The position numbers were made by a program, and so were the translations under genes. The notes under the pieces were generated by a model. It did not search any database, had not been told where the DNA came from, and saw only the letters and a program-made list of their open reading frames with translations. From Hydractinia symbiolongicarpus (lineage: Eukaryota; Cnidaria; Hydrozoa; Anthoathecata; Hydractiniidae): a stretch of DNA of 60,000 nt. Location: the NCBI RefSeq assembly GCF_029227915.1, contig NC_079879.1, forward strand, positions 22,028,501 to 22,088,500, written 5' to 3'. Positions 23,216-36,784 of this stretch are shown one piece after another (the stretch's first letter is position 1; each line of letters opens with the position of its first letter).

Positions 23216-26200
23216 AAAAGTGAAAACTGTTTTACGGAATTTATATTTTACAAATATTATGAGAAAGCATCTAGATTTGTATTGTTTATTTTTTTGCTGA
23301 CATTAAGAAAGTAGGAAATTTAAAAGGTAGAGATAAATTTAAATTCAAAACTCCTATTTTACTTTCGTGGTTTGTTATATAAACAGGTTCTAAAGTTTTG
23401 AGTCTTTTTTCATCACCTGCGGCTTTTTCAGAATTAGCTTAACAATAATTATCCTAACATATCTGATTTGATTATTTGAAGTTCCAAAGTTGTGACAGGT
23501 TTTGTCATATTTTATGTAAAGATGAAAGACTGTGAAGACATGTTAATGGCATTCCACTGAGCTTGATTTATCGCCGCGTCAAGTCATTTCTCGACAGAAT
23601 GTTTCAAGTCAAAAGCGTTGTTCTTACAATGCTGAAAAGAGAAGTACTCATTGTGTTACCATTTTAGAGCATCCATGGCTACTCGCAAGAAAAAAACATT
23701 TAGCGAACTTTATCTTATTGTAAACTGGAAGTAACTTTAAATCGAGATCTCCAATTAGTGTTTTTTTTAGATTCGAAGAATGTATTAATCCGTTAAGACT
23801 ACGCTCAAAAATGTTTACAAATTTAAATACATTTGCAAGCCTTTGCAAGAAAATAGGAGTATGTAAAGATACGGGTAAACCTTTCAACGGTATTGAAACA
23901 TACAGTGACTTACGCTAAACCTTGATAAATTCAGTGTACTCTCCAACGCAGATAATATTTCTGATCTAAAACTTAATGAGAGTTAATCCATTAATCCACA
24001 GATTATACTGGTTTTGAAAGGAAATATCATTTCTGTTTCGTTATTTCAATCCACTGATTGAAGGGATCTTCAAACTGCTAACTTAATGTTTTATGTATTT
24101 TTTTAAACAAATACGAAACTTTGTAAATATATACAACACTGTTGGCTGTTGAAACGTCGTTGGAAATAATATATATGTTCATTTAATAATTGTGTTATTC
24201 GTTACTCATAAATTAACTTTTATTCTGAAAAAGGTATCATAAAATCAGTACGTGTGCTGCGATATAACGCTCACAAATTCGATTTTAGTATCGTATGCGT
24301 CGACTGCGTAGCGATGGCTTGTAAGAAGATTTCGTAAAAGCATCGTAAGGTTTTAATGGAGCTAAAGATATATGCAGACGTCAATTGCTTTGGTTAGAAG
24401 GGCTCCTGACATTGTTGCCTAAAACAAATTGTACCTAATTTATGGGCTAAGTCCTATTTGAAGTACCTTGGGGTTAGGCAAAAATATTTTAAAGAGAAAA
24501 GCATTAAAATCAGGAAATTAACTCTTGAAAATTAAAAAAATAGGATAACGATGTAATAACAATGATAAACATAGAACCATCAATTTAAAATATTGCCATC
24601 ATGTTCTTGTGAATTATGGAGTGTCGAAATAATGACGTGAGCGAAATGCACAATATCGTCAATTTCAGTTTTCTTTTTTGCGACTCTCATTGCCCTATAG
24701 TTATTGTGCAAACGAGAGTAATTATCTAGTTGAAAAAAAAATTGATTCTATTTTGACTGTTATGTGATTGAAGAATTAAAATAGAAATGTTTATCACATT
24801 TAAGTAATTTAAATTTAATGTAAAAAATATTTTGTATTTATTCCATTACATCAAATGTCTATCATGCATCATAAATTAAATGACATAAATCTATTTGTAC
24901 ATTGTGAGATTGAAAAATTTATATATCTGCATCAACATACAAAAGTTTTTATATACATTCACCGTTCGGGCTAAATTTGAGTAGCCCTGTTTGGGCCGTA
25001 GGTAGCTAAAAAAGCGCACGCTGTATGGCGTCGCATTTGTCATAGTGACTCATCAATTACCACTATTCTTTACGGTTTAACATTATTTTTTACGATTTAA
25101 ACTTTTTGAGAGGGGTGGTTTGTTTTAAAGTTTCAACGGTTGCACTGTGAAATATCATTCATTGCATCGGATTTCCGTGATAACTATATAATTATCCACA
25201 GGCATTTTTACAATAATGACGTCCGAATTTTAAGACCACATTAGCTACGATTAACTTGAATTTAATGTACCCTTTAAGCAAAGTGTCAGACAAAATCGAA
25301 GTAATCTGGAAAAAAAGGAAGAAAACCGACCTATATAAAAATTAATGACAAACTATAATAAGGATTTGCAGAATTACCTTTAGTTGATAAATATGCTAAT
25401 AAAATTTAAAGAAAAGTTGTAAATTATTTAACAACGATAAAAGAAAAGTGTAATAGAAAAAGAATTTAAAGTAACAGATGGAGCGTAACAAAGGTTAAAA
25501 GATCATTGAAAATGATACCCGCAAAGCCAAAATCACATTTTTACTATTTTTTGTTCACTGCATACATTCAACATATTAGATTACATGTGGTAATAACTTA
25601 CTTGACCATCCACTAATAAATTTGAATATTGATAATTTTTTCTGACAGACAAGTAATCAATAAATTGGATTAATACGCTAGTTAATCAAAATGATTTTTA
25701 TGGATCAATTTAAACTATGCGGTTTTTTTTCACTTTTTGATTTGGTCATTGATATTTTATGTAGAACAAATGCAGCATTGCTCTTTCGGAGAAACTATTT
25801 ATTTCTTATCGCATTAGTTTAAAAGTCAAATAGATTCAGACAAGTTCTTGTTTTTCATTAAAACATAACTTTACTCAACCAATCAGGGAAAAAATATAAG
25901 CTTTTTGCACTGTAGAGAAAATAAAAATTAAGCATATATTTCGCGTAGATTAGCCAATCAAAGTGCGAGAGAAACTCAACCATATGATACTATTATTTGC
26001 TCGCTTAAAACTGCGCGAAATTTATAAACAAAAAGATAAAAACTCAAAAAATATTTCCGATATCTTTCTCGGTAATGTGCGATAACTACTGCTTATTTCT
26101 CTCACAAAAAACTTTTCTCATAATACCAGTTGTTTCAATCCAGTGAGGGTCATCAAAATTATCAAAGAATACAAAAGCCCCCTTTTTTATCGAATTATGA

Positions 26201-29200
26201 AGATTTTTTTTTGTCAAATATTTTATTTATTTAAGCCTAACTAATCCATGTATATAATATACTCGTGTATTAACAGTTAAAAAAGTTATTATCCTGGAAC
26301 TTAAAACGTTGATAACAGCTGAAGATTATTGTTTCATATGTACAACAACACAATGTTGTCGAAATGAGCTATTATGTCAAACATTTTAAAATACCTGCAT
26401 AGAGAGGTTAACTGAATTCATGCAATTTAAACTCATTAGTTAAATAGTTTATTTTGTGGGTTGTGTACAAATGTGTACAAATACGAGAAGAGGATGAAAC
26501 ACAGCTGCATGAAATGATTAAGTGAACGTTTAAATAGCTGAAATATATTAGACCACCACAAATAGTTCTCTCGTCATGAAATAGTTTTTTTTTCACATCT
26601 GATATGAGTTAATTGCATCACAATATGTTTAAATTGAATTTTATCCACCAATACTCACTTCCGACTCGTCATAACATATATTTTTGACCAATCTATACTA
26701 AAAATGAAAATTATTAAATAAATACAAGAATAATTTCAGCTCTATTATACCTGGTTGTTTTGGCCCGTGTAACCCTAAACGGGGCCATGGAAGTGTCTGC
26801 GTGCTATAAATCTCAAAATAATTAAGTATAAGTAATAAAACTTAGTACAGTTGTAGAATATCTTGTGGACTGTGTATTAAAAAATTGATTTGGTATAAAG
26901 AAATGAATTTTAATGGCATCACTGGGAACGAAAATGACGTCATATCTTTAAGATGGTTTGCTTTGCTCGAGAATATATGGACGCTTATGTCATTAAACTT
27001 GTGTACATATGCAGAATATTGCATTTAAAAATGTTCGAGGTAAGGAAAACAATATAATCACATCACTAGAATCAGAAATTACGTCATTTCAGCTAGATAG
27101 ATCAATTTTTTTTTTGAATCGGCTTTGTATTTTATACCTAGTACACACTTATGTCCTTATCAACCTCTTGGTAACCTCTTGGTGACCAACATACATGAAA
27201 ATATATTTTTATAACAAATACAACATTTTACAACACTTTCATTACTTTTGAAGTCAAAAAAAAAAAACCTTTACCCTAAGAATGCAACATCTCGTTAAGC
27301 ATTAATTTTTTTCAAATATTTTTTCTTTATCACAATCCCTAGTAAAATGCACCCAATCACGTGCCCAACAGAAGTTATATCAAGTTAAACGGGCTGTGGG
27401 TACTTTGTATAATGTGGGGTTAAGATAACACTTTTGCAACAACGTGGAAAAGATATGATGCATTATTTCTGAGCAAACTTTTACTTTACAAGAAGGTATT
27501 AAAAGTAGGTATTCATCAAAGAGGTAGCGTGCGGGGGAGTAACGTCGTTAAAGCACGCGGCGAATCATAAGTTGTCTAATTAAAATTATGGTTTCCCGCT
27601 AAAACTGTTTTAAATAGCGTACAAATCATTAGGGGTAATAATAATTGACGTTTCCTGTGAAAAGTATTGGTAGATTTATATTCGTTGAGACATGTCCGGT
27701 TGGATTTTTTTTTAGGAATCTATACAAGCACCCAGATATGAGTATATATGAGACATAATTTCGTGTTAGCCGCAATTTCGAAATCTCTGTAATTATTATC
27801 TAACCAATTTTTTTCTGGCCAATGAATTCATAATTATAATATAAGTTTAATAACACGTAGTTTCAGTGCCAGCCTTTCGTGCAGACTCTGTTGCTTATGA
27901 CGTCATTTAAAACATCTGAAACAATGAAACAAAATCGATGAAACATTGTCAAGAGAAATTTTTAACGTTTGATAGCTTTTGCAACAGTCTGAAGCTTTCA
28001 CGTAACACGAATTTTTTAAAATTAGTCTTTTTGCCCACTAAAATACCACATAAAGAAAATAATAATTCAAATGATGAAGTAACTGGCAAAGTAGTATTTG
28101 ACACTCCATAGCGTGATAAACTTTTGATCTTATTTTGATGGGCGTTTTATCTCAATTATAAGGTTAGCTTAGGTGGACATTAATAAATCAGCCATCGCGA
28201 CAACACACAGCCATCATCAGAATGCATATGTAGTCACGTTTAGTAATTTGAATAAATAAATACAGGTTGAGTTGAAAACACTAAATTACTCAAATTCTGT
28301 CCTTTGGCAAACAAACATAGATATCACGGTTAAATCAAACAGTTTGAACATTTTTTTCTTGAAAACTAAAACCTTTTTTGGTGCCATGACAGTTTGACTT
28401 TTTAAGAGTCAGTATATGTATTTTATAAAAATAAAAATAATAATTGAACAGGGAACAATATAGAAGGTTCTTGTAAAGTAGGTCCTATTAAATTATTTAA
28501 AAATTGTAATCCAATTATTGACGTATGTTGCGCATCTTGTCGTGATCACTCACACATGCTGAACCAATCGTTAATCAAACGACTAGCTGTCATGTTGTCA
28601 TAGAGCCAGCTTGAAAAGAAAACCACAGGAAATACTCTTCTTCTTTGAGTACATTCCGCTTTTGTTTAAAACGCTTTTTAATGACCTTGGTCACTGACGT
28701 ATGTTGTCATGAATGTTGCTGAACCAAATTAGTGTGTTCCATTCGACGTAGTAAGAGTGAGTGCAGAGTGAGTGCAACGTATTGGGGTGTGGTGACTGGC
28801 GTGAGATAGAATGACGTTGTTTAGAGTAAAAGGTTAAAAAGCTTTTTTAAGGCATTGCAACTTTTCCTGATTATATAACATCGGAAACTACATTTGGACA
28901 GTTCTGGTGGTACACCTACAAGTTTTTTTCACTATAATATTGGGTCAAATATGCTCAATGCCCTTTCACTGGATATAATATTCTCTTTCCTAGTTTTAAA
29001 TTTTTTTTGAAAAACATTAAATAATGAATTAAAAATGGCCAAAAAATATAAAATTAAATATAACAAAAAAAGTATTGTTGAAATTTGATTAAAATATTCT
29101 CATGGTTATCAACTATCTACTGAAGTAAAAACAAGCCCATAACTATAGTTGTAAGGAATTTTTTTTGATATTTTATGCCACCAAAACCTGTGAGTGAGAA

Positions 29201-29635
29201 ATAAATTTTAAAAATTACAAGCATTCAGTAAATCTGGCGTGGTGATATAATTTCAATGCATTCTCTAGATCTAAATAATATCTACAAATGCTGAAAATTT
29301 CGCGGCCTAAGAGTTTTAGTGGTTTTCAAAATGTCATGTTTCAAGTATGTTGATATCTCCGAAAAACGAAAAGCTAAAAAATTCCATTTCAATCCATTCT
29401 TTTCATTAAACACGTGTTGTGTCATTTCTTCCCATATGACTGACGTCGTTTATCTCTATTTACTGAAGCAGTTACCATTTTAGGACCAAATTTTAGATTT
29501 AAGTTATTAAAAGCACGTGTCAAACCAGATATACTATTATTAAAACTCAAACCAGCTCCCATTTCCAGATTATTCCTTGTAATAAAATGTGTTTGGGAAT
29601 CAGTTCCAAATTGCATTATTAATGCCTTCTTCATT

Positions 29636-29660
29636 CATAGAGATATCATATATCTCTATG
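29636..29660. repeat. Short perfect palindrome
   Basis: CATAGAGATAT, a CAT loop, then the exact complement of the first arm. Confidence 0.8.
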
Positions 29661-31794
29661 TTTCGTTTCGTTTCACTGTGTATACATTTTTTAATAAATT
29701 TTAATTAACAAGATCATTGAAATCATTCAAAATTATATTGTAAATCTACAAAGGGATAATATCTTTGGGCCTGTAATAACTATTGCATTTATCTACTGCA
29801 TTTTTTTCTATTTGAATCAACTATCTTAATCGATTGGACGTAAAATGTGTCGACGAGGTTGCTTTTTAAAATTGGAATAAAAAAGAACAGCCTTAATACT
29901 TTTTTCATTTGATAACTTTCTGCTGCTCATTGAAGTTGCTATTTTTAGCAGTTTGCCTAAGTGTCATTCCAAAATAACTTTGTATGGTGTTTACGCCACT
30001 TCCGGTCAGCCTTGCCTTTCCGGTCAAATTTTCTGTGGATTATGCTTCTCTTTCCGGTGATTACTAAACCTCGTCCCAATCCTCTTCTAAATATGCCAAA
30101 CACATTCTATTGCCCAGTCCAGCTTCTTGGCGACTTTTCACAAGGAATTATTTGCGTCAAACGAAAAAAGACAGAAATGCGTAACCTCACGTTGTTTCTG
30201 TCCAATTTCTAAATTACTTGATGAAATGGTGCTGCTCGTCCTCTCTATGGTATAATAACTTCATTAAAGAGTCATTAAAAAAAAACAAACTTAAAGTTAA
30301 TAACTTTTACAAAGTTCAAAGTTGGAAAATGGTAAATGGCTAATTATGTAACTGCAGGTAGAGTAAGCATAGACAGAAGTACTTGTAAAGAATAGATGAA
30401 ACACTGCTAGATATTAGTAAACATCTTTTACTTATGACCAACCTTCATGGCATGAACTAAATATAGCCAATTAGTTGGCTGGGAACCACCATGTACAATG
30501 TAACGTATGTTTGGCTATGGCTACCTAGGACAAGAAGAATCAAATAGCTGGACAACTAATGGTAGCGAAATTAGAAGAAATGGATATTCAAATATCGTGT
30601 TAAAAGAATCGGAAGTGGATAATCGTTATCAAAGACCATTGTCTAATTTGGACAAAAGACCATTAAAAAATGCCACAACTGCTTATGTAACTTATACTGT
30701 CCTAAAACGTGATTATCTAAAAGGGAATATTTGACTCCACCGGCTACATCGCTTTATAGTTTACCATCAACTTGAAAAAAATTGCGAGTGGATGAGGAAG
30801 TCATTGTGCCAGGACGAGTAAAAAAGCGAATCGGTCTAACTACAACAATTTTGTTGTTTTAAAGCAGACAAAAACGTGAAATAACGGGCATACTGTCAGC
30901 TAATATATAAGGGACACATTCATATCATATTGGTATATATTGAGAAATGGTAATGCTAAATTTGTCTAACAGATTTATCGTCAATCTCGTTGGGTTTAAA
31001 AATTGAATTGCCAGAATCTTTTTAAATTTTCAAATTTTAATATAACTTATTGTAAATATACAGTAGAACGTTTGTAGATTTTTACCATCTAAAAAGTACC
31101 AGTCACCATCGCCTTTTTAATACTCAATTCCTTACCAATTCATACAGACAATATTGAATTTTGGCTAATCTGGCAATTTTAACCTTTTTTTTGCAAGAAT
31201 TATTGTTTTTTATTTGCTTGAGTATGTTAACTCTCTGTATAATGGTTTTACTGGGCTTGACAACTCATCTCCCCCTTCACCCACAAGCAAATGGTGTTCT
31301 CAACTACACACGTAGCATTTCCCCCACTCTTCGATATTGCTACCAACTTTGTTTGCGGTGGGAGGGGTGGAAGATAGTAGATAATGCCATTTTTGTTTCA
31401 CCTAATTACTCGCAACTAATTGAATTACACTTGTCTACTTCACTTTTGTCCGAGATTTTAGCTACAGCTTAATAAGTTTTATGAGGTTATTAAGTAACAT
31501 TTTTATCTCTTTTTTGCTAAGATTGTTTACTGTAAGTTACTTTTCTGTGCAAAACATCTTCAGGCTTATTCTAGCTAGCTAACTAGCTACAACGTAGCTT
31601 TGTACAATTTAAAAATTAAAAGTTGTCTATAGTAACAGTTCGTTTTTCGCTTTTGTTTTTGTACAAGACAAAGCAAGTAAGCTCTTTATTTGGATAGTTA
31701 ACAGGCTAGGGCAGTTATAGATAGATTTTCATGTTTTACATGCAATCGTCACAAATACCAAGGGATTATACCCTGTTTATTATTTTCAAGAAGA

Positions 31795-31850
31795 GTCACG
31801 GCTTATCGATAAGGCCCTTGGAAAAGTCCACTTCGGCAGGAGAACCATGA
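31795..31850 (-). repeat. Degenerate Helitron-like 3' terminus
   Basis: The minus strand reads CTGCCGAAGTGGACTTTTCC and then GGGCCTTATCGATAAG, a diverged version of the shared hairpin end. No 5' end was located. Confidence 0.35.
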
Positions 31851-32230
31851 AAAAGAGAACTGTCATTTAAACTTTGATGACATGGATAGAACTTTTTGTT
31901 TCCAGTTTACGGAAGAAGTTGTTATTTTTGTGACGTTAGAAAATAAGGAGTAAAGAGTAGGGCAGAATACTTTCTGGATATATGCAGACAGCTTCAGATA
32001 TATATTTTAGATGGGAAACGAAGTATATACTTCTCCGTTGTCAAGATAAACTTTTAGTGAAATTATGGTTCATAAATTAATTAAAAATGAAGTTTATAAT
32101 ATAGACCAAAAGCTTTTATGATTGGTCTAATTGTTGAAGTCTTGGTTTATGGATATTCTGTATTCTTGACATTTGTGATAAGCTACAATTGTTTGCGAAA
32201 AGGTTTTAGATAGTTTACAAAGGTTTCCGA

Positions 32231-32946
32231 ACATTTTTGTTAATACGAAGACTCTGTGTGTGTGTGTCTGTAACAGGCAAAGCAGATATCTTTATTTTCC
32301 TTTGATGTCACCGAAAAAGGTATGTTTGAAATGTTACATTTTCTGACGTTACGGTGCGACGTCAATAGCGCTACTTTAACATCAATATCTTATATTAAAT
32401 TAATGAAGCCATTGCAATGCACTTAATATTTTGAGGCCAATTAACTTGGAAACAAGGTGGTGAAGTCAGTCATTTTTCACTGCGTGGGTAACTAGGGACC
32501 CCCTGAGATCAATTTGGGTAAGTTTCCTAAACCTGGGTCCCCGAATCCATTTCGGAATAGACGGGTTAATGACGTCGTCAAAAAACATTTAAACCCTTAT
32601 ATCTCTGCAACCATTTGTCAAAGATACATGATCCAATACATTTTCTTGATCAGTGTTTCAAGACCTATACGATAATGGCAACAGGTAAACAAATTTCTAA
32701 AATAAATATTTGGTGTGTTTTGGCGGGTGTCTGCTGACGTCAGCAAAATTTTTAAAACCTTATATCTTGGGCGTTTGTCGAAAACATGTATACATTATTT
32801 TGATCAGCGTTTTAACCTCTACATTACAGGCAACAAATAAAGTAAATTTTGCCAATGTTTTTTCGTATCTGTACTGCTGTTGTCAGCAAAACTCCTTAAA
32901 CAAGCTATTCTCTTCTGCCTGAGTGGATTCTTCCACGGGCCTTTAG
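32231..32946 (+). mobile_element. Helitron-like non-autonomous element
   Basis: The 5' part (TAATACGAAGACTCTGTGTG then a GT run, AACAGGCAAAG) and the interior (CCTTTGATGTCACCGAAAAA; GGTAACTAGGGACC; GACGTCGTCAAAAAAC) match the copy at 3983-4605. The end is the hairpin GAGTGGATTCTTCCAC, then GGGCCTTTAG followed by T. The last four bases read TTAG instead of CTAG. The left limit is approximate. No coding capacity. Confidence 0.55.
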
Positions 32947-33253
32947 TTATTGTAATATTTTTATAGAGATAAACTTTTATGGAAGAGGTTCATATAAAAG
33001 CAAAATGACCGATTTTTTCATTTTTAAGATTTTATTTTGATTTGGTTCAAACTCTAAGCCTTCAAACTCCTTACTTCCAACTTCACTTTTTTACTACTTC
33101 TTCACTTGGACTTTTTTCTTTTTAAATATGCTTTTTGGAACGGCTTTTTTTACTTTTTGCTCTTTTCTCAAGATCAAAAGTTAGCCATTAAATTCAGCAA
33201 ATCAAATTGAGTCGTTTTCATCACGTGATGTAAACCCGCTAGCCCCCCACATT

Positions 33254-34136
33254 TTGGTAGCAGTAACATTAATCACCCTTTTGTGCAGTTTATACAAACC
33301 CCAAGGCGGTGAGTATTGTTATACAAATGCATCTGGTGTGTTAAAACCGGAGAAAGTATTACACGGGAATGTGTTTTTTCGTACTATAGCTATAGGTTTG
33401 CCCGGAAAGAAAATTGAATATTTTAAATACCTGCCTACCTTGAAACTGAATAAAAAAAACAAGGCAAAAATAGCTCATGTATTCCACCAGAAAAAATTGA
33501 TGACTCAAAAAAGATGAAGATGATTCTAATGACGGATTTTATTCCGTACTTTGAGAGAGTTCATCGAGACAAGAGTGAGATATCGGGGGGTAGACCCCCA
33601 ACAGACGAAGAAATTGATGCTAGACTGTACGAAATAGTCGAAACCAATTAAACTTAAATCATAAAAATAAATAATCCATTTATGTATTCGTCGATTTGCT
33701 TGCAGCTGTGGACTAACTCTCATCGTCAAATTTAATTAACAGTGAAAATTTGGTGATACAATATCTTCCTAAACAGCACACAATAAAAACGTATGTAGAA
33801 TTTGCAGCTGGATGCTTTAGGGATCGAATTGTGATCATAGGACGGCAGGACATTTTGTTTGGATAAGGCTGGGATCAGGTGAGTTATAAAGTAATGTCAG
33901 AAAAGCGCTTAATGTACGCGTTGACCCGACAACCAGCGTATAACTCCAATTATTTCAAATTTAATTCTGCTAATTGTAAAACATTTGCGTATTTGGGTGG
34001 TCATGATGTATTTGCATATCACGTTAAAGACATATTTACGAAAGATATTTTAAAGATTCTCGACATAGAACAGAATAAATATGGGCTGGAAAACTACTTT
34101 AGTAATACTTCGAATAAACGCCCCCCCTTCTATTAA
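33254..34136 (+). pseudogene. Possible decayed coding region, family unknown
   Basis: Three plus-strand frames follow each other: 33254-33517, a short acidic one at about 33513-33650 with ISGGRPPTDEEIDARLYEIV, and 33879-34136. The middle peptide in particular has coding-like composition. No domain was recognised and the frames are broken, so transposon debris is the most likely reading. Confidence 0.2.
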
Positions 34137-34505
34137 ACGCCCCCCTCGAATAGACGCCCCTCCTTTTCCAGTCATTTTTTAAATAAACGCCCCCTTTGAA
34201 TAGACGCCCCCCTCGAATAGACGCCCCTCCCTCATAAGGGAGCGAGGCAATAGTAAAAGTATACTTACTTACTTTTTTCCTAAATCTTAGGTTTAAGGTT
34301 GGAAATTTAGCTTTTCGCTTTTGAAGTTTATTCTCTGAAACATGTGAATATCTTTTATTTTCTGTTGTAAAGATATATATTATAGGTATCCTTAAAAAAT
34401 GCAAAAAAGACGAAGTGTAAAAAATTCAATAAACGCCCCCTCTTTTAAACGCCCCCCTCGAATAGAAGCCCCCCAAAATGTTAAAAAATTTAATAAACTC
34501 CCCGG
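34110..34505. repeat. C-run repeat array (AATARACGCCCC units), split by about 180 bp
   Basis: At least six units of the form (G)AATARACGCCCCC(T), all in one orientation, occur at 34110-34230, and further units at about 34427-34500. The runs of 5-7 C contrast sharply with the AT-rich surroundings. The interposed segment is ordinary sequence beginning with the small palindrome CTCCCTCATAAGGGAG. Confidence 0.7.
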
Positions 34506-34764
34506 GCGTGAAGCATGTTTTTTGATTGGGTGTCCCAAATCTCCAGTGGAGGATTCGAAGTATCGTATGTAGAGAAAGGATGTTGTGTGGGTAAAGGGAT
34601 GACCTAAGAAACAAGGGCTTCATCAGACGCACAGGCCTTGTTTCTTATACCGCTTTCTGCTCGCGTAGTGAAATTGATCCGTGATAGAATCAAAACAACC
34701 CGACCTGGCGTAAGCGGTCGGTCATTTTAAAGGGTCTGTTTATAACGGAAGGGTTACCTTTATA

Positions 34765-35272
34765 TATTTCTTTCTCGATTTGTTTGTTGGCCATGATTAA
34801 CAGATTTTGTAAGTAATCGATAACAAACCACGTGCGATGATTAGCGAGGTGAAAAAGGAAAGGGAAAAATGTGCTTTCTCGTTGCTAAAGAAGACTGAGT
34901 CACGTGATTTCATAGGTAATGGGTAGGTTAAGGGCACCTGTAATGGTGAGATTTTAATTGGTTTAGAGCACCACTGCGCCTCGGGTAAGTGACGTATTAT
35001 ACAGTTTGTGAGTAGCGAATATACAACAAGGTAGAGGGGCAGTGCTACAGACGTGGAACAGGCGCACCTGGGGGTAATCTGGATGAATAGAAGACTAGGC
35101 TAACGGCTGAGCTAGCATGTATGTACAGTTCTAAAAGCCGTTAAATGTGCACAGCGCTAGTTTTCACTGTAAAGGAATAAAGGAAATGGTGAAGGTACTC
35201 ATACACCCTTCCCTTCCGTGTATACGGACTCTCGAAACGCGGGTCCACCGCAGAGCTGGCTGTATTTGCTGA
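34765..35272 (+). repeat. Dispersed repeat family, copy 1
   Basis: It aligns over about 500 bp, same orientation, with 43215-43768. Shared blocks include GGTAATCTGGATGAATAGAA, ACTCATACACCCTTCCCT and GTGTATACGG. They could be two LTRs, solo LTRs or another dispersed family. No adjacent primer-binding site or gag/pol frame was recognised. Confidence 0.6.
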
Positions 35273-35279
35273 ATTAAAA

Positions 35280-36300
35280 AAATGTTTTTGATTGGTGAAC
35301 TACGCGGCGAATAGGGTCTGTTCAAAACAAGTTGAAATATAAAGTGTTTAATCCTTGTTTAACGCTGTACACATATCATCAACATCACAAACTTACACCC
35401 TAAATTTACATTTTTAACAAGTAACTATTTTTTTGTTTTTCATTGTGAAAGTTCTGATAGTATGCGAGATAAAAACTGTTAATAGACTTGATGCTTTTGC
35501 TCGTTTGTTTTCATATTTTGTTAAGACGATTTTTACACTACATTTATTGGCAAGTACGCGGAATTCTATTATATTATTTTACGTTTTGTGCAAATAGGGA
35601 GGCTGCAGTTAAATATACTATTATGGTAAATACAGTTTTTTGAAATTTAATATTTAACCAGTCACCATCTGTGTCGGTGGACTTTTGTAGATGATTTGAG
35701 TTTCTTTTTGCAGCGTTATTTTGAGATTTTCTACTTCGAAATCAGGAAGTGTAAACAGTGGCGATTGTTGTCGTATATACAACGTTTAGATTTTATGTCA
35801 GTTCTTTTTCGAACATCTCTGTTGTTGTTGCTATTTTTGTCGTTGTTGTTGGAACGGACTATAATTATCTCAAACCATTTTTTTATTTTTTTTTTTATTA
35901 ACTGTCTTTCAGGCACTTCCATATTTTACAATGGCTATTCGTCCTATTAAAATAATAATAATATTTAAATAAAGAAATAAGTTATTCTATAAAAAAAGAC
36001 ACTGTAAAACTGTAGACAAGATTAGCAGAGTTCAAAGTGGCGAAGGATTGAAAGACATCGATATAATAGATTCTGACGGAGAATTAAGACCAGAACATAT
36101 GAAAATGAAAATTATACACCAAAATATATAATAAAAAAAATATACATATATTAAATATATTTATTAATCGACGGGCTTAAGAAATAAAAACAATCGAGCA
36201 AATGAACAAAAATTGAGACTAAGTAGAGCAGAAGGAATAAATCAAAGCATAAAGTATTGCTCGTTTTCTTATGTCCTTTAAACTTTTGTAATACTTTCTT
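35280..36300. other. Intergenic, nothing recognised
   Basis: AT-rich sequence without a supported gene. Confidence 0.35.
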
Positions 36301-36308
36301 ATAAAAGA

Positions 36309-36412
36309 GCTCCGGGTAACTCGAACCTCGGATAACTGGAACAATTGTTAACTCGACCTATTTTTCGTCACCCATGAAGCTAATTTCTTCGGATAACTCG
36401 AACTTTTTAGAG
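36309..36412. repeat. TAACTCGAAC-rich terminus, Tigger-like remnant
   Basis: GGTAACTCGAACCTCGGATA and two further TAACTCGA motifs resemble the TTAATTCGAA ends of the pogo-like element at 10641-11172. Only one end is visible. Confidence 0.35.
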
Positions 36413-36559
36413 AAAAAGAAATCAAAGACAAGACAAATGTCAGATTTTTTTTTTTTTTTTAGTTTTTATATAGAAAGACAATGTCTGTCAAAGAAAATTC
36501 AATTTTCAAGAGACTTGCGTCCCTTTTTCATCGCTAAAATCTAAAACAACCTAATTTTG

Positions 36560-36605
36560 CATTGTTCATTTGCCTAAGTGGATTTTTCCACGGGCTTTAT
36601 CGACT
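36560..36605 (+). repeat. Helitron-like 3' end abutting the next copy
   Basis: GCCTAAGTGGATTTTTCCAC, then GGGCTTTATCGA and CTAG. The very next base begins another copy's 5' end (TCTATATACTAATACGCCAG). The 5' part of this upstream copy is not clear. Confidence 0.5.
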
Positions 36606-36740
36606 AGTCTATATACTAATACGCCAGTTCCATGTGTCTGTCTGTCACTTTTGCAAAAGTGGATTATATTAATCACAATTTCCTTTGATAAAGTCTATGA
36701 AACATCACTGTACCTGGGCTGTACCACAAAATATCGCCCG

Positions 36741-36784
36741 AGGTCTAAGTGCCGACCAAGCTTGCGAGGTCGGCACTTAGACCT
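36741..36784. repeat. Perfect 17-bp hairpin inside the Helitron-like copy
   Basis: AGGTCTAAGTGCCGACC, a 10-base loop AAGCTTGCGA, then the exact complement of the first arm. The GC-rich stem stands out from the AT-rich surroundings. It is not seen in the other copies. Confidence 0.85.

Larger units (their letters stand above)
21001..31790. other. Large gene-poor region upstream of the homeobox gene
   Basis: Nearly 11 kb with no exon I can support. It contains a perfect hairpin at 22855-22895, a T-rich TTTG/TTTA simple repeat at about 23085-23215, a small palindrome at 29636-29660 and three TTTCCGGT-like motifs near 30000-30060. Short frames at 29422-29634 (minus) and 30507-30734 (plus) look somewhat coding-like but match nothing I recognise. 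Its position next to a developmental gene makes cis-regulatory content plausible. Confidence 0.4.

Noticed and set aside
22997-23314. 105-codon hydrophobic frame
   Set aside because: Translation of a T-rich simple repeat.
31161-31472. 103-codon plus-strand frame with a hydrophobic start
   Set aside because: T-rich composition, no motif, no splice partner.
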